This document shows positions 9,427 through 18,208 of a DNA stretch of 64,000 bases, in pieces. The notes under the pieces are model-generated. The model was not told where the DNA came from, searched no databases, and worked only from the letters and a program-made list of their open reading frames with translations. This stretch comes from Gelidibacter sediminis (lineage in GTDB: Bacteria > Bacteroidota > Bacteroidia > Flavobacteriales > Flavobacteriaceae). Numbering within the stretch: the first letter of the stretch is position 1; each line of letters opens with the position of its first letter. The position numbers and the translations under genes were made by a program. The stretch is from contig NZ_SOBW01000008.1 in the NCBI RefSeq assembly GCF_004364975.1, forward strand, positions 1 to 64,000, read 5' to 3'.

Positions 9427-9969
9427 ATGCAAGATACCTCAAAACAATATGATGCCGTTATTGAAAAATGCCGAAATCTCTTTGTAAATAAAATGTCCGA
9501 TTATGGAAGTGCCTGGCGCATTTTAAGGTTGCCATCATTAACTGATCAAATATTCATCAAAGCACAGCGCATCAGAGGTTTGCAACAAAATTCTGAACGT
9601 AAGGTTGATGAGGGGGAGGAGAGTGAGTTTATTGGTATTATCAATTACTGTACTATGGCGCTCATTCAATTGGAAAAGGGCGTGGTAGAGAAACCTGACT
9701 TATCTTTAGAGGAAGCGACGAAGCTTTATGATGAAAAAGTAGCATTATCAAAAGCACTCATGATGAATAAAAATCATGATTATGGTGAAGCTTGGCGCGA
9801 TATGAGAGTGAGTAGTCTTACCGATCTTATTTTGCAGAAATTACTACGTGTTAAACAGATTGAAGATAATGCAGGCAAAACCATCGTTAGTGAAGGTATT
9901 GACGCCAATTATCAGGATATGATCAATTACGCGGTTTTTGCCATGATTCATTTGAGCGAATCAAAATAA
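9427..9969 (+). CDS. DUF1599 domain protein (two internal repeats)
   Basis: A protein of 180 residues built from two copies of the same ~65-residue unit: NKMSDYGSAWRILRLPSLTD ... IINYCTMALIQLEKG and NKNHDYGEAWRDMRVSSLTD ... MINYAVFAMIHLSES. This is the DUF1599 family (nucleotide modification-associated in some annotations), with unknown function. I chose ATG 9427 (MQDTSKQYDAVI), although the frame is open to a TTG at 9385. It heads a run of same-strand genes (DoxX-like, tpiA, prmA, clpS), an order often kept in Flavobacteriaceae. Confidence 0.85.
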   Translation: MQDTSKQYDAVIEKCRNLFVNKMSDYGSAWRILRLPSLTDQIFIKAQRIRGLQQNSERKVDEGEESEFIGIINYCTMALIQLEKGVVEKPDLSLEEATKLYDEKVALSKALMMNKNHDYGEAWRDMRVSSLTDLILQKLLRVKQIEDNAGKTIVSEGIDANYQDMINYAVFAMIHLSESK

Positions 9970-10017
9970 ATATAAGTAAAAGCAGTGCTCTAGGAGCCTA
10001 AAAAATAGATTTAATAT

Positions 10018-11112
10018 ATGAAGGTTTTAGTTTGGATTAGTAGAATAATAGTTGGCCTCCTTTATGTCATTTCGGGCTTTGTAAAGCTAAATGACCCGTT
10101 GGGTTTTGCTTATAAACTACAAGAATATTTTAGTGCGCAAGTTTTAAATATTCCGTTTTTAGAACCGTATGCCTTGGGGATAGCAATTATTGTAGTGGTT
10201 TTTGAGGTGGTTTTGGGCATCTTCTTGCTTATGGGCTATAAACCGAAATTTACAGTTTGGAGCTTACTGCTGATGATTATATTTTTTACCTTCCTTACCT
10301 TTTATTCAGCTTATTATGATAAGGTAAAGGACTGTGGTTGTTTTGGAGATGCTATGCCGCTCACACCTTGGCAAAGTTTTACTAAGGACATCATTTTACT
10401 GTTCTTTATATTAATTCTCTTTTTAGGGGTTAAACATATCAAGCCTATCTTTAGCAGATTGGGTAGTACTGTGGTAGCACTACTCAGCTTTTTGGCATCC
10501 CTTTCATTTGCGTATTATGTACTCATGCATTTACCAGCCATAGATTTTAGAGCTTATAAAATTGGAGATAATATTCAAGATAATATGCAATTGGCTCCAG
10601 ATGCAAAAAGAGCGATTATTGATTATGAGTGGACCTACACCCTAAATGGTGAGGAAAAAGTATTGACAGATCGCGGACAAGGACCAGCGGCGTACGATGA
10701 AATTATCGCTGTCGAAACCAAAGAAATTCAAGCAGCCGATCTTCCTAAAATCCAAGATTTCTCCATCGAGTCAGAGGATGAAGATTTAACCTCATATTTC
10801 TTGGAAAAGGATAAATTGTTGATGATTGTGGCTTATAATTTGAGATCTTCGGAAAAAGAAGGTATGGCAAAATTAAAAAGGTTGTCAGATGAAGCGCTTA
10901 AAAAAGGCTATACTGTTATTGGGATGACCACTAGTGATGATGCCACAAAACAAAAGATAAAAGCGGATTATCAATTGGATTTTGAATTTTATCTGTGCGA
11001 TGAAAAAGTACTTAAAACCATTGTGCGTTCAAATCCTGGTGTAGTCATCTTAAATAAAGGAACTGTGATGCAGAAAAAGCATTGGAATGATATTGAAGAC
11101 TTAAAATTATAA
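10018..11112 (+). CDS. DoxX/MauE-like membrane protein (BT_3928 type) with thioredoxin-like C-terminus
   Basis: A protein of 364 residues. The N-terminal ~170 residues form a DoxX/MauE-like membrane domain with five predicted helices and the family hallmark KDCGCFGDAMPLTPW (cysteine pair near residue 105). After another transmembrane stretch (VVALLSFLASLSFAYYVLM) comes a periplasmic region whose end (KLLMIVAYNLRSSEKEGMAKL ... FEFYLCDEKVLKTIVRSNPGVVILNKGTV) looks thioredoxin-like without a CxxC. Probable role is membrane redox or quinone-linked chemistry; the partner is unknown. It lies upstream of tpiA. Confidence 0.8.
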   Translation: MKVLVWISRIIVGLLYVISGFVKLNDPLGFAYKLQEYFSAQVLNIPFLEPYALGIAIIVVVFEVVLGIFLLMGYKPKFTVWSLLLMIIFFTFLTFYSAYYDKVKDCGCFGDAMPLTPWQSFTKDIILLFFILILFLGVKHIKPIFSRLGSTVVALLSFLASLSFAYYVLMHLPAIDFRAYKIGDNIQDNMQLAPDAKRAIIDYEWTYTLNGEEKVLTDRGQGPAAYDEIIAVETKEIQAADLPKIQDFSIESEDEDLTSYFLEKDKLLMIVAYNLRSSEKEGMAKLKRLSDEALKKGYTVIGMTTSDDATKQKIKADYQLDFEFYLCDEKVLKTIVRSNPGVVILNKGTVMQKKHWNDIEDLKL

Positions 11113-11163
11113 TAGTAACTAAATATGGAAATCCTGTCATTAGAGCTGGATTTAGAATCGGAT

Positions 11164-11913
11164 ATGAGAAAAAATATAGTAGCAGGAAATTGGAAAATGA
11201 ACAATGATTTATCGGAAACCGAAACATTGATCAGAGAATTAAAATTACAGAATAACCCATCAGACGTTGAGGTTATGGTTGCCCCGTCCTTCACCAATCT
11301 TTGGCAGGCATTCAATACGTTAAAAGACCACCCTATTGAAGTCATTGCTCAAAACATGCATTTTGCTGAATCTGGGGCATACACTGGAGAAGTGAGCGCG
11401 GCAATGTTGAAAAGCTTAGGAATTAAGACCGTCATTTTAGGCCACAGTGAGCGTCGTGCGTACTTTAATGAAACAGATGCTATTTTGGCTAAAAAAGTTG
11501 ATACAGCTTTAAAAAACGAGTTGCGGGTAATATTTTGTTTTGGTGAAGAACTAAAAGACCGAAAAGCTGACAACCACGAAACCATAGTGGAGAATCAGAT
11601 AAAGAATGCGTTATTTCATTTAGACGCCTCAGCACTTCAGCATATTGTATTGGCTTATGAGCCAGTTTGGGCTATTGGTACAGGAGAAACTGCAAGCCCG
11701 GAACAGGCTCAAGATATGCACGCATTTATCAGAAAAACTTTGGCTGCCAAATATGGTAATGATGTTGCAGATGAAACTTCTATTTTGTACGGTGGTAGTG
11801 TAAAACCCAACAACGCTAAGGAGATTTTTTCTAAACCGGATGTTGATGGAGGGTTGATAGGTGGTGCAGCGCTAAATGCTGACGACTTTTTTGCCATTGC
11901 AAATTCGTTTTAA
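11164..11913 (+). CDS. tpiA: Triosephosphate isomerase
   Basis: Interconverts dihydroxyacetone phosphate and glyceraldehyde 3-phosphate in glycolysis. Catalytic residues: N9 and K11 (AGNWKMN), the histidine in ILGHSERR, and the base glutamate in AYEPVWAIGTGE. The phosphate-binding loop GGSVKPNN is also present. I use ATG 11164 (MRKNIVAGNWKMN; 249 residues, the normal TIM length); an in-frame ATG at 11125 would add 13 unconserved residues. Confidence 0.95.
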   Translation: MRKNIVAGNWKMNNDLSETETLIRELKLQNNPSDVEVMVAPSFTNLWQAFNTLKDHPIEVIAQNMHFAESGAYTGEVSAAMLKSLGIKTVILGHSERRAYFNETDAILAKKVDTALKNELRVIFCFGEELKDRKADNHETIVENQIKNALFHLDASALQHIVLAYEPVWAIGTGETASPEQAQDMHAFIRKTLAAKYGNDVADETSILYGGSVKPNNAKEIFSKPDVDGGLIGGAALNADDFFAIANSF

Positions 11914-11984
11914 TTTTTTTAACATGCTTAGGTGTCGGTTTTGGATTTTAAATACGACAACTACAACTTAATTGTATCGTATAC

Positions 11985-12821
11985 ATGTCAAATACCATTT
12001 ATATAGGGTATCATTTCAAGGTGGCCCCATTGCAGCCAGGTACTGAAATTTTAATTGCAGAATTAGGTTATGCTGGTTTTGAAAGTTTTGTAGAAACTGA
12101 AGATGGTGTAACGGCTTATATTCAAAAGGACGAGTGGAATGACGCGATTCTTGAAGATATTCAGATTTTAAATTCTGACGAATTTGAAATTTCATACACC
12201 TTTGAAAATATAGAGCAAACCAATTGGAATGAAGAATGGGAAAAGAATTTCAACCCTATTGTAGTTGATGATGTGTGTTCAGTACGGGCGCCTTTTCATG
12301 AAAAGCCTGACACGCAATATGATATTATCATCGAGCCGAAAATGAGTTTTGGAACCGGGCATCATGAAACCACCCATATGATGATTCAGCACATTCTTAA
12401 GGATGATTTTAAAGGCAAATCAGTGCTGGACATGGGGTCCGGGACAGGCGTTTTGGCGATTCTTGCAGAGATGAAAGGTGCAAAACCTATTGATGCCATA
12501 GATTATGACAATTGGTGCTATGTGAATAGTTTGGAAAATGTTGAGCGCAACAATTGCGAACAAATAACCGTATTGGAAGGCGATGCAAGTCTGTTAAAGG
12601 ATCAAAAGTATGACATTGTAATTGCTAACATTAATCGAAATATTCTTTTAAATGATTTAGGTACTTATGCTAAATGCATGAACCCGAACGGCGCAATGTA
12701 CTTGAGCGGGTTTTATGTGGATGATATTCCAGCCATTGAGGAAGAATGCAATAAACAGGGTTTGACCTACGTTGATAGATTGGAAAAAAATAAATGGGTT
12801 GCGCTAAAATTCGTAAATTAG
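11985..12821 (+). CDS. prmA: Ribosomal protein L11 methyltransferase
   Basis: SAM-dependent enzyme that trimethylates ribosomal protein L11. Length is 278 residues. An N-terminal substrate-recruiting domain (~1-80, with TNWNEEWEKNFNP) is followed by the methyltransferase fold: MSFGTGHHETTH (~120-131), SAM motif I VLDMGSGTGVLAI (~147-159), and the catalytic-region motif IVIANINRNIL. It lies between tpiA and clpS on the same strand. Confidence 0.94.
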   Translation: MSNTIYIGYHFKVAPLQPGTEILIAELGYAGFESFVETEDGVTAYIQKDEWNDAILEDIQILNSDEFEISYTFENIEQTNWNEEWEKNFNPIVVDDVCSVRAPFHEKPDTQYDIIIEPKMSFGTGHHETTHMMIQHILKDDFKGKSVLDMGSGTGVLAILAEMKGAKPIDAIDYDNWCYVNSLENVERNNCEQITVLEGDASLLKDQKYDIVIANINRNILLNDLGTYAKCMNPNGAMYLSGFYVDDIPAIEEECNKQGLTYVDRLEKNKWVALKFVN

Positions 12822-12881
12822 TAAGACTTAATACTTTAATTATGAACTACAGATTGATTTCTGTACAATGAAGACTAAAAA

Positions 12882-13157
12882 ATGAGTACTAAAGAGAAAA
12901 TTCAAGAAGACCTTCTCGTTGATACCCTAGAGCAAAATCAGAACGAGATTGTATTGTACAATGATGATGTCAATACCTTTGATTATGTTATTGACACATT
13001 GATCTATGCGTGTGATCATACACCAGAGCAAGCAGAACAATGCTCAATATTGGTACATTATAAAGGAAAGTGTACTGTAAAAACGGGTTCTTATGACGAT
13101 CTTGAGCCAAGATGTTCCAAGCTTTTGCAAGCGGGACTGAGTGCGGAGATTGTATAA
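12882..13157 (+). CDS. clpS: ATP-dependent Clp protease adaptor ClpS
   Basis: A 91-residue N-degron adaptor that hands substrates to ClpA(P). The conserved core EIVLYNDDVNTFDYVIDTL and HTPEQAEQCSILVHYKGKC are present. The N-terminal extension is flexible, as usual. It is 60 nt after prmA and is followed by a strong terminator, so it probably ends the tpiA-prmA-clpS transcription unit. Confidence 0.93.
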   Translation: MSTKEKIQEDLLVDTLEQNQNEIVLYNDDVNTFDYVIDTLIYACDHTPEQAEQCSILVHYKGKCTVKTGSYDDLEPRCSKLLQAGLSAEIV

Positions 13158-13183
13158 ACAAGCTCATTAGAATAAATAAAAAG

Positions 13184-13215
13184 ACCTCACGAGTTTCAAA
13201 CTAGTGAGGTTTTTT
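13184..13215. terminator. Bidirectional terminator between clpS and the MBL-rhodanese gene
   Basis: Stem ACCTCAC / GTGAGGT, extended by AGTT/AACT pairing, with T6 on the plus side and T5 on the minus side. It serves two convergent genes. Confidence 0.8.
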
Positions 13216-13252
13216 GTATTGATGTATACTCCGTGCTTAATAAAGCATCTTT

Positions 13253-14659
13253 TTATAAGGTTGAAGGGCATACAAATTCCGTAATAGGCAAATCGGTTTT
13301 CTTAATTGCTCCAAATCCGCCGGCTACATCCACCAACTTATCAAATCCACGAGCTTTCAATATCGAGGCCGCAATAACGGAACGGTATCCACCAGCACAA
13401 TGCACATGGTAGGTTTTTTTAGAATCGATCTGGTTCATTTGCTTATTAATGAAATCCAAAGAAAAATGTTGTGCGTTTTCTAAATGAGATGCTTTATACT
13501 CGCCATCTTTCCTAACATCAAGAATGTTGAGTTTTTCTGATCTTGCTTTAGTTGCAAATTCTTCGGCAGATATGGATTCTAAAGTTCCTACATCTTTACC
13601 GGAAGCTTTCCAAGCGTCAATGCCGCCTTCTAAATACCCAAGCGTGTTGTCATATCCTACACGGGATAAACGTGTCACAGCCTCCTCGCTTTTACCTTTA
13701 GGCACTACCAAAATCAGCGGTTGCTTTAAATCGGTTATTAGGGCGCCAACCCAAGGGGCAAATTGCCCGTTCAAACCAATAAAAATAGAATTAGGAACAT
13801 GACCTGCAATAAAATCTTGTTGAGTTCTGACATCCAACACTAATGCATCTTCATGGTTTGCCATCGCTTCAAACGTTTCTGGAGATAAGGGCACATTTCC
13901 AGTTTCCATAACCTTTTCAAAAGCATCGTAACCTGTTTTATTCATCATCGCATTTTTTGCAAAATACTGAGGTGGCGGCGGCATACCATCCAAAACTTCT
14001 TTAATGAATTCCTCTTTGGTCATATCAGCACGAAGCGCATAATTGGTTTTCTTTTGATCTCCAATAGTGCCAACGGTTTCCTTACTCAAGTTCTTTCCGC
14101 AAGCAGAACCTGCCCCATGAGCGGGATACACAATAACGTCATCCGCCAAAGTCATTATTTTTGTGCGAAGGGAATCGTAAAGCATTCCTGCCAAATCTTC
14201 TTTTGTCAAATCAGATTTAATAGCTAAATCAGGACGGCCTACATCACCTAAAAACAAAGTATCGCCCGAAAATATAGCATGGTTGTTACCATTTTCATCA
14301 ATCAACAAAAATGTTGTTGATTCTAAGGTGTGTCCCGGGGTATGTAAGGCTTTAATAGTAATTTTTCCAATGTTAAACTCTTCGCCATCTGTAGCAGAAT
14401 GAATATCATAAGTGGTTTCAGCTCCCGGTCCGTAAACAATGGTGGCGCCAGTTTTATTGGCTAAATCTACATGGCCAGAGACAAAATCAGCATGAAAATG
14501 AGTTTCAAAAACGTATTTAATTTTTGCGTTTTCAGCGTTTGCCTTTTCAATATAAGGTTGTATTTCGCGCAATGGATCAATGATTGCAACTTCGCCTTCT
14601 GATTCAATATAATATGCCCCTTGTGCCAAACAGCCTGTATATATTTGTTCTATTTTCAT
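13253..14659 (-). CDS. MBL-fold/double-rhodanese protein, persulfide-dioxygenase-like (CstB/ETHE1 type)
   Basis: A protein of 468 residues. Residues ~1-240 are a metallo-beta-lactamase fold with metal motif THFHADFVSGH (H54, H56, D58), a later GDTLFLGDVGRPDL and YPAHGAGSACG. Two rhodanese domains follow. The first (LVLDVRTQQDFIAGHVP) has VVPKGKSEEA where a catalytic cysteine would be. The second has HVHCAGGYRS with its cysteine. This arrangement matches persulfide dioxygenase/sulfurtransferase fusions that oxidise glutathione or low-molecular-weight persulfides to sulfite or thiosulfate. ATG 14659 (MKIEQIYTGC) is preferred to an upstream TTG. It lies downstream of sulfur transport genes. Confidence 0.85.
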   Translation of the reverse strand: MKIEQIYTGCLAQGAYYIESEGEVAIIDPLREIQPYIEKANAENAKIKYVFETHFHADFVSGHVDLANKTGATIVYGPGAETTYDIHSATDGEEFNIGKITIKALHTPGHTLESTTFLLIDENGNNHAIFSGDTLFLGDVGRPDLAIKSDLTKEDLAGMLYDSLRTKIMTLADDVIVYPAHGAGSACGKNLSKETVGTIGDQKKTNYALRADMTKEEFIKEVLDGMPPPPQYFAKNAMMNKTGYDAFEKVMETGNVPLSPETFEAMANHEDALVLDVRTQQDFIAGHVPNSIFIGLNGQFAPWVGALITDLKQPLILVVPKGKSEEAVTRLSRVGYDNTLGYLEGGIDAWKASGKDVGTLESISAEEFATKARSEKLNILDVRKDGEYKASHLENAQHFSLDFINKQMNQIDSKKTYHVHCAGGYRSVIAASILKARGFDKLVDVAGGFGAIKKTDLPITEFVCPSTL

Positions 14660-14793
14660 AATTTTAATATTGTATGCCCTAGTCAAAAGGCTTTATTCAT
14701 ATTTTATAATGCACTTAAAATGTGTTTTTTTGCATCCAATTCCAAAGATATAAAATCGATCCATAACGTATTGTAACTTAGGTTGCCCTAGTA

Positions 14794-15585
14794 TTATGTT
14801 AATTCCATATACATAATATAACATGCCATGATAAGCGTAAAGTACCCAAATCCTCGTTTTAAACTTTCATTAGACACATGTTTAGAAGCATAACCGCCTA
14901 AAATAATTCCAATAATGGTAAGAGTTGAAAAGGCGAGTAAAAACTTCCAATCGACATCTATGTTTTGTACATCTCCAGTAAAACCAATAAGCGAGTTGAT
15001 TGTAATAATGACCAATGAGGTGCCAACCGCTTTCTTCATAGGGAGATTGGCCCATAGCACCAATGCTGGAACATATAAAAATCCGCCACCTGCACCAATT
15101 AGCCCAGTAATGGTTCCGATAATTAAGCCTTGAATAAATGTCAGGTAATAAGCTTGATTTTTTTGAGGTCCGTCCACTTCTTTTTTCTTTCTAATCATCG
15201 AAATTGATGATAACAACATGATGATTGCAAAAAACAACATGATAGCCACTTCTTTTGTAAAGATGAAATCATTCACTTGGAAAAAAGTATCTGGTAGACT
15301 TGGTACTAAATAACGACGTGTTAAATAAACTGCAAGAAAGGAAGGAAATGAAAAGATTAAACCGGTTTTAATATCCACTAGTTTTTTTTTGTGTTTTTGG
15401 ATGGTCCCAACCAAAGATGAAGACCCCACAATAAATAATGAATATGCCGTAGCAATAATAGGGTTAAAGCCCAAAAGATAAACCAAAATAGGTACTGTTA
15501 ATATAGAACCGCCGCCACCAATAAGCCCTAATACAAAGCCAACCAAAAGTGCGCCAATAAAACCTATAATGTGCAGTGTATCCAT
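14794..15585 (-). CDS. TauE/SafE family anion (sulfite) exporter
   Basis: A 263-residue inner-membrane protein with about eight transmembrane segments. The two half-repeats each carry the family glycine signature (VGFVLGLIGGGGSILTVPIL near the N-terminus and GTITGLIGAGGGFLYVPALV in the middle). TauE/SafE proteins move sulfite, sulfoacetate or related anions. Beside a persulfide dioxygenase-like enzyme, sulfite export is the simplest reading (inference). It is 2 nt from the next upstream gene, so it is in an operon. Confidence 0.88.
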   Translation of the reverse strand: MDTLHIIGFIGALLVGFVLGLIGGGGSILTVPILVYLLGFNPIIATAYSLFIVGSSSLVGTIQKHKKKLVDIKTGLIFSFPSFLAVYLTRRYLVPSLPDTFFQVNDFIFTKEVAIMLFFAIIMLLSSISMIRKKKEVDGPQKNQAYYLTFIQGLIIGTITGLIGAGGGFLYVPALVLWANLPMKKAVGTSLVIITINSLIGFTGDVQNIDVDWKFLLAFSTLTIIGIILGGYASKHVSNESLKRGFGYFTLIMACYIMYMELT

Positions 15586-15587
15586 AA

Positions 15588-16001
15588 TTAATGAGGTAAT
15601 CTATCTTTTAGTACACCATAAACATACGTTCCTAAGATAGCAGCAAAAATGAGAATGAGTATCGAGAAAACTCCCGTGCCAACTAAAACATACATTGGTC
15701 CCGGACAAGCGCCAGATAGCGCCCATCCCAATCCGAAGAGTGTACCACCCACGATATAACGAACCAGGCCCTTTTCTTTATCAGGAACTCTCATAAACCC
15801 GCCTTCAATATTTTTGAATTTGAATTTTTTTGTAAGGAGCATCAAAAGAACCCCAGTCGCAACAGCTGAACCAATAATGCCATACATATGAAACGATTCA
15901 AACCTGAACATTTCATAGATGCGATACCAAGATACGGCTTCTGATTTAACGAGGACAATTCCAAAGACCACTCCAACGAGTAAAAATTTTATAAATTTCA
16001 T
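15588..16001 (-). CDS. YeeE/YedE-type half transporter (DUF6691)
   Basis: A 137-residue membrane protein, four predicted helices, with the conserved GWALSGACPGPMYVLVGTG motif of the C-terminal half of YeeE/YedE transporters. Members of this superfamily import thiosulfate through conserved cysteines. ATG 16001 (MKFIKFLLVGVVFGIVLVKSE) is chosen; an in-frame ATG at 16031 would add ten residues. It works presumably with the 186-residue half encoded just upstream. Confidence 0.82.
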   Translation of the reverse strand: MKFIKFLLVGVVFGIVLVKSEAVSWYRIYEMFRFESFHMYGIIGSAVATGVLLMLLTKKFKFKNIEGGFMRVPDKEKGLVRYIVGGTLFGLGWALSGACPGPMYVLVGTGVFSILILIFAAILGTYVYGVLKDRLPH

Positions 16002-16085
16002 CTGTGCTTTTTTATATGATTTAATGCCCATGCATCTAGAACTACGATTTAAATGAATTCCAGATGTGCATAAAGACAGGTTATA

Positions 16086-16646
16086 TTAACCGAAAATTAA
16101 AGGGAATACTAAATGAATCATAATTAAACCGCCAAGGAAAAATCCTATTACGGCAATTAATGAAGGCAGTTGCAAGTTGCTCAGCCCGGTAATGGCGTGA
16201 CCAGAAGTACATCCACCAGCGTAACGTGTACCGAAACCAACCAAGAAGCCTCCAATAATTAATATTGACAATCCTTTCAAACTTAAGACAGCATCCCAGC
16301 TATAAAGCTCAGCGGGTAACAATGATTTGCCAATATTTTCAAATCCATATTGCGAGAGACTTTCAACTGTTACAGGATTAAGATCTATATCAGTGGGAAC
16401 GGAGAGTAAAAAATGAGCAATAAATCCGCCAATAACGGCGCCCAATACCACGGTAAGATTCCATCGTTGTGCTTTCCAATCGAAATCGAAGAATTTTGTC
16501 TTTTTTCCCGCACCGGCAATGGTGCATAAAGTTCTTAAATTGGAAGACATACCAAATGTTTTTCCAAAATAGACAAGCGTAAACATGATAATTGCCATCA
16601 TCGGGCCGGCAACATACCAAGGCCATGGTTGTAAAATGTAATCCAT
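16086..16646 (-). CDS. YeeE/YedE-type half transporter
   Basis: A 186-residue membrane protein with the N-terminal-half YeeE signature GFGTRYAGGCTSGHAITGLS, which includes the conserved cysteine of the GGCTSGH motif. With the neighbouring 137-residue half it makes up one YeeE/YedE-like transporter split over two genes, a common state in Bacteroidetes. Likely role is uptake or movement of thiosulfate or another sulfur species. It is the first structural gene of the sulfur operon, 60 nt from the regulator gene. Confidence 0.85.
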   Translation of the reverse strand: MDYILQPWPWYVAGPMMAIIMFTLVYFGKTFGMSSNLRTLCTIAGAGKKTKFFDFDWKAQRWNLTVVLGAVIGGFIAHFLLSVPTDIDLNPVTVESLSQYGFENIGKSLLPAELYSWDAVLSLKGLSILIIGGFLVGFGTRYAGGCTSGHAITGLSNLQLPSLIAVIGFFLGGLIMIHLVFPLIFG

Positions 16647-16662
16647 ATTAATTAAATTTATG

Positions 16663-16670
16663 CAAATATA
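16663..16670 (-). promoter_or_regulatory. Candidate -7 box of the sulfur operon
   Basis: On the minus strand it reads TATATTTG, an exact TAnnTTTG match, 16 nt before the YeeE-type start codon. A TTTC stands about 21 bp upstream where TTTG is expected. It suggests the structural genes can be transcribed separately from the regulator gene. Confidence 0.45.
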
Positions 16671-16706
16671 AGGGTAGCAAATGAACTGAATTGAAATAAT
16701 ATTGAC

Positions 16707-17342
16707 TTAAAAATTCAATACTTCCAGCTTATTACGGCTCAAAATAATTTTGCCTTCATTTTCCAATTGTTTTAATACCCGAGAAACAACTACCCTTGAT
16801 GTATTTAAATCTTCCGCAATTTCCTGATGGGTTTTTGAAATTGTTTCAGAAGCATTCAACTTAACATGATCTTTGAGGTATTTAAAAAGGCGTTCATCCA
16901 TTTTCATGAAGGCCAATGTGTCAATAGTTTCGAGCATTTCATTAAAACGAATCTGATAGCTTTGCAAGATAAAGTTGCGCCAACTTTCATTTGTATGAAA
17001 CCATGTTGACATTAGATCATTAGGAATCATAATGACAGTGGAATCTTTATCGGCAACGGCCCTAATTTTGCTGCTCGATTTGTCCATGCAGCAGGTTAAG
17101 GACATTGAACAGGTGTCTCCTGATTCTAATACATATAATAGAAGCTCATTTCCATTATGGTCTTCCCGTAACACTTTAATGTTGCCGTTTAAAAGCAATG
17201 GAACATGTGTCAGGTCTTGACCGATATCCATGATGATATCATCTTTTCTAAAATGCTTGATGATGCCGTATGTTGAAATGCTTTTGATGATGGGTGCATC
17301 AAATTGATATTTGAATGGCGTTAATAACTCTTGGTTTATCAT
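16707..17342 (-). CDS. Crp/Fnr family transcriptional regulator with cysteine cluster
   Basis: A 211-residue regulator. Residues ~20-130 form a cNMP-binding-like sensor domain, and ~150-205 a Crp-type winged helix (THQEIAEDLNTSRVVVSRVL is the recognition region). The sensor domain carries three cysteines close together: C78, C84 and C85 (GDTCSMSLTCCMDKSS). It is the first gene of the minus-strand sulfur cluster and is a natural candidate for its regulator. Cysteine-based sensing of sulfide or persulfide is possible but is only inferred. Confidence 0.88.
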   Translation of the reverse strand: MINQELLTPFKYQFDAPIIKSISTYGIIKHFRKDDIIMDIGQDLTHVPLLLNGNIKVLREDHNGNELLLYVLESGDTCSMSLTCCMDKSSSKIRAVADKDSTVIMIPNDLMSTWFHTNESWRNFILQSYQIRFNEMLETIDTLAFMKMDERLFKYLKDHVKLNASETISKTHQEIAEDLNTSRVVVSRVLKQLENEGKIILSRNKLEVLNF

Positions 17343-17379
17343 AATTCAAAAATAAACAATTAGAAATTTGTAATAATTA

Positions 17380-17412
17380 TTTGGTACTAATTTAATAAAA
17401 GTATTATATTTG
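17380..17412 (+). promoter_or_regulatory. Promoter of tRNA-Arg, -33/-7 type
   Basis: TTTG (17380-17383), a 21-bp spacer, then TATATTTG (17405-17412). Both boxes match the Bacteroidota primary-sigma consensus exactly. The tRNA begins 15 nt later. Confidence 0.7.
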
Positions 17413-17426
17413 CACCCACTTAAAAA

Positions 17427-17500
17427 GGCCTCGTGGCGCAACTGAATAGCGCACTTGATTACGGCTCAAGAGGTTACTGGTTTGAATCCAGTCGAGGTCA
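17427..17500 (+). tRNA. tRNA-Arg (anticodon ACG)
   Basis: A 74-nt cloverleaf. Acceptor GGCCTCG pairs with CGAGGTC (one G-U). The anticodon stem CTTGA/TCAAG encloses the loop TTACGGC, anticodon ACG. The T arm ACTGG/CCAGT encloses TTTGAAT. The discriminator base is A; CCA is not encoded. ACG is normally edited to ICG and reads CGU, CGC and CGA. Confidence 0.95.
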
Positions 17501-17848
17501 CAAGACGCTTTAAGTAAAAGCACTAAAACCATGCAAACACTACGTTTCGCATGGTTTTCCTGTTTTTAGGCATACATGTAAATTGATATCAAATCATTCA
17601 AAGTGTCTGATATTCAGTTGCCTCTCGTTCAAAGTGTCTGCTCAGTAGACATTTTTAAGGAAATCGTCACGGCAGAAAATCATTGAGAATAGTGAAACAG
17701 GAATAATGGTTTTTAGAGAAATCATGGAAACTAAAATTGGTAACGCCTTCCAATTATATAATTTTAGCCGTCCACGTTAAGGTTCAATTCACCTAAAATT
17801 ACCATATCTTAAAGCAGAAATTTAAAATCCGAATACACACTAGCATAA
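17501..17848. other. Intergenic region after tRNA-Arg
   Basis: 348 bp without a supported gene. It contains the tRNA terminator and a direct repeat TTCAAAGTGTCTG at 17597-17609 and 17628-17640. The second copy runs into a short near-palindrome (GTCTGCTCAGTAGAC). No copy of the tRNA 3' end is seen, so I find no attachment-site duplication. Confidence 0.6.
17525..17558 (+). terminator. Terminator after tRNA-Arg
   Basis: Stem AAAACCATGC / GCATGGTTTT, with further AAAC/GTTT pairing inside. It lies 25 nt after the tRNA. Confidence 0.6.

Positions 17849-18208
<360 letters not shown>

Noticed and set aside
11125-11163. Longer N-terminus of triosephosphate isomerase
   Set aside because: TIM proteins begin right before the AGNWKMN motif; the 13 extra residues are not conserved.
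14660-14686. Upstream TTG start of the MBL-rhodanese gene
   Set aside because: The ATG at 14659 gives the family N-terminus MKIEQIYTGC.
17427-17848. Integration site of a genomic island at tRNA-Arg
   Set aside because: No integrase gene and no duplicated tRNA 3' end in the window; the nearby 13-bp direct repeat is not tRNA sequence.
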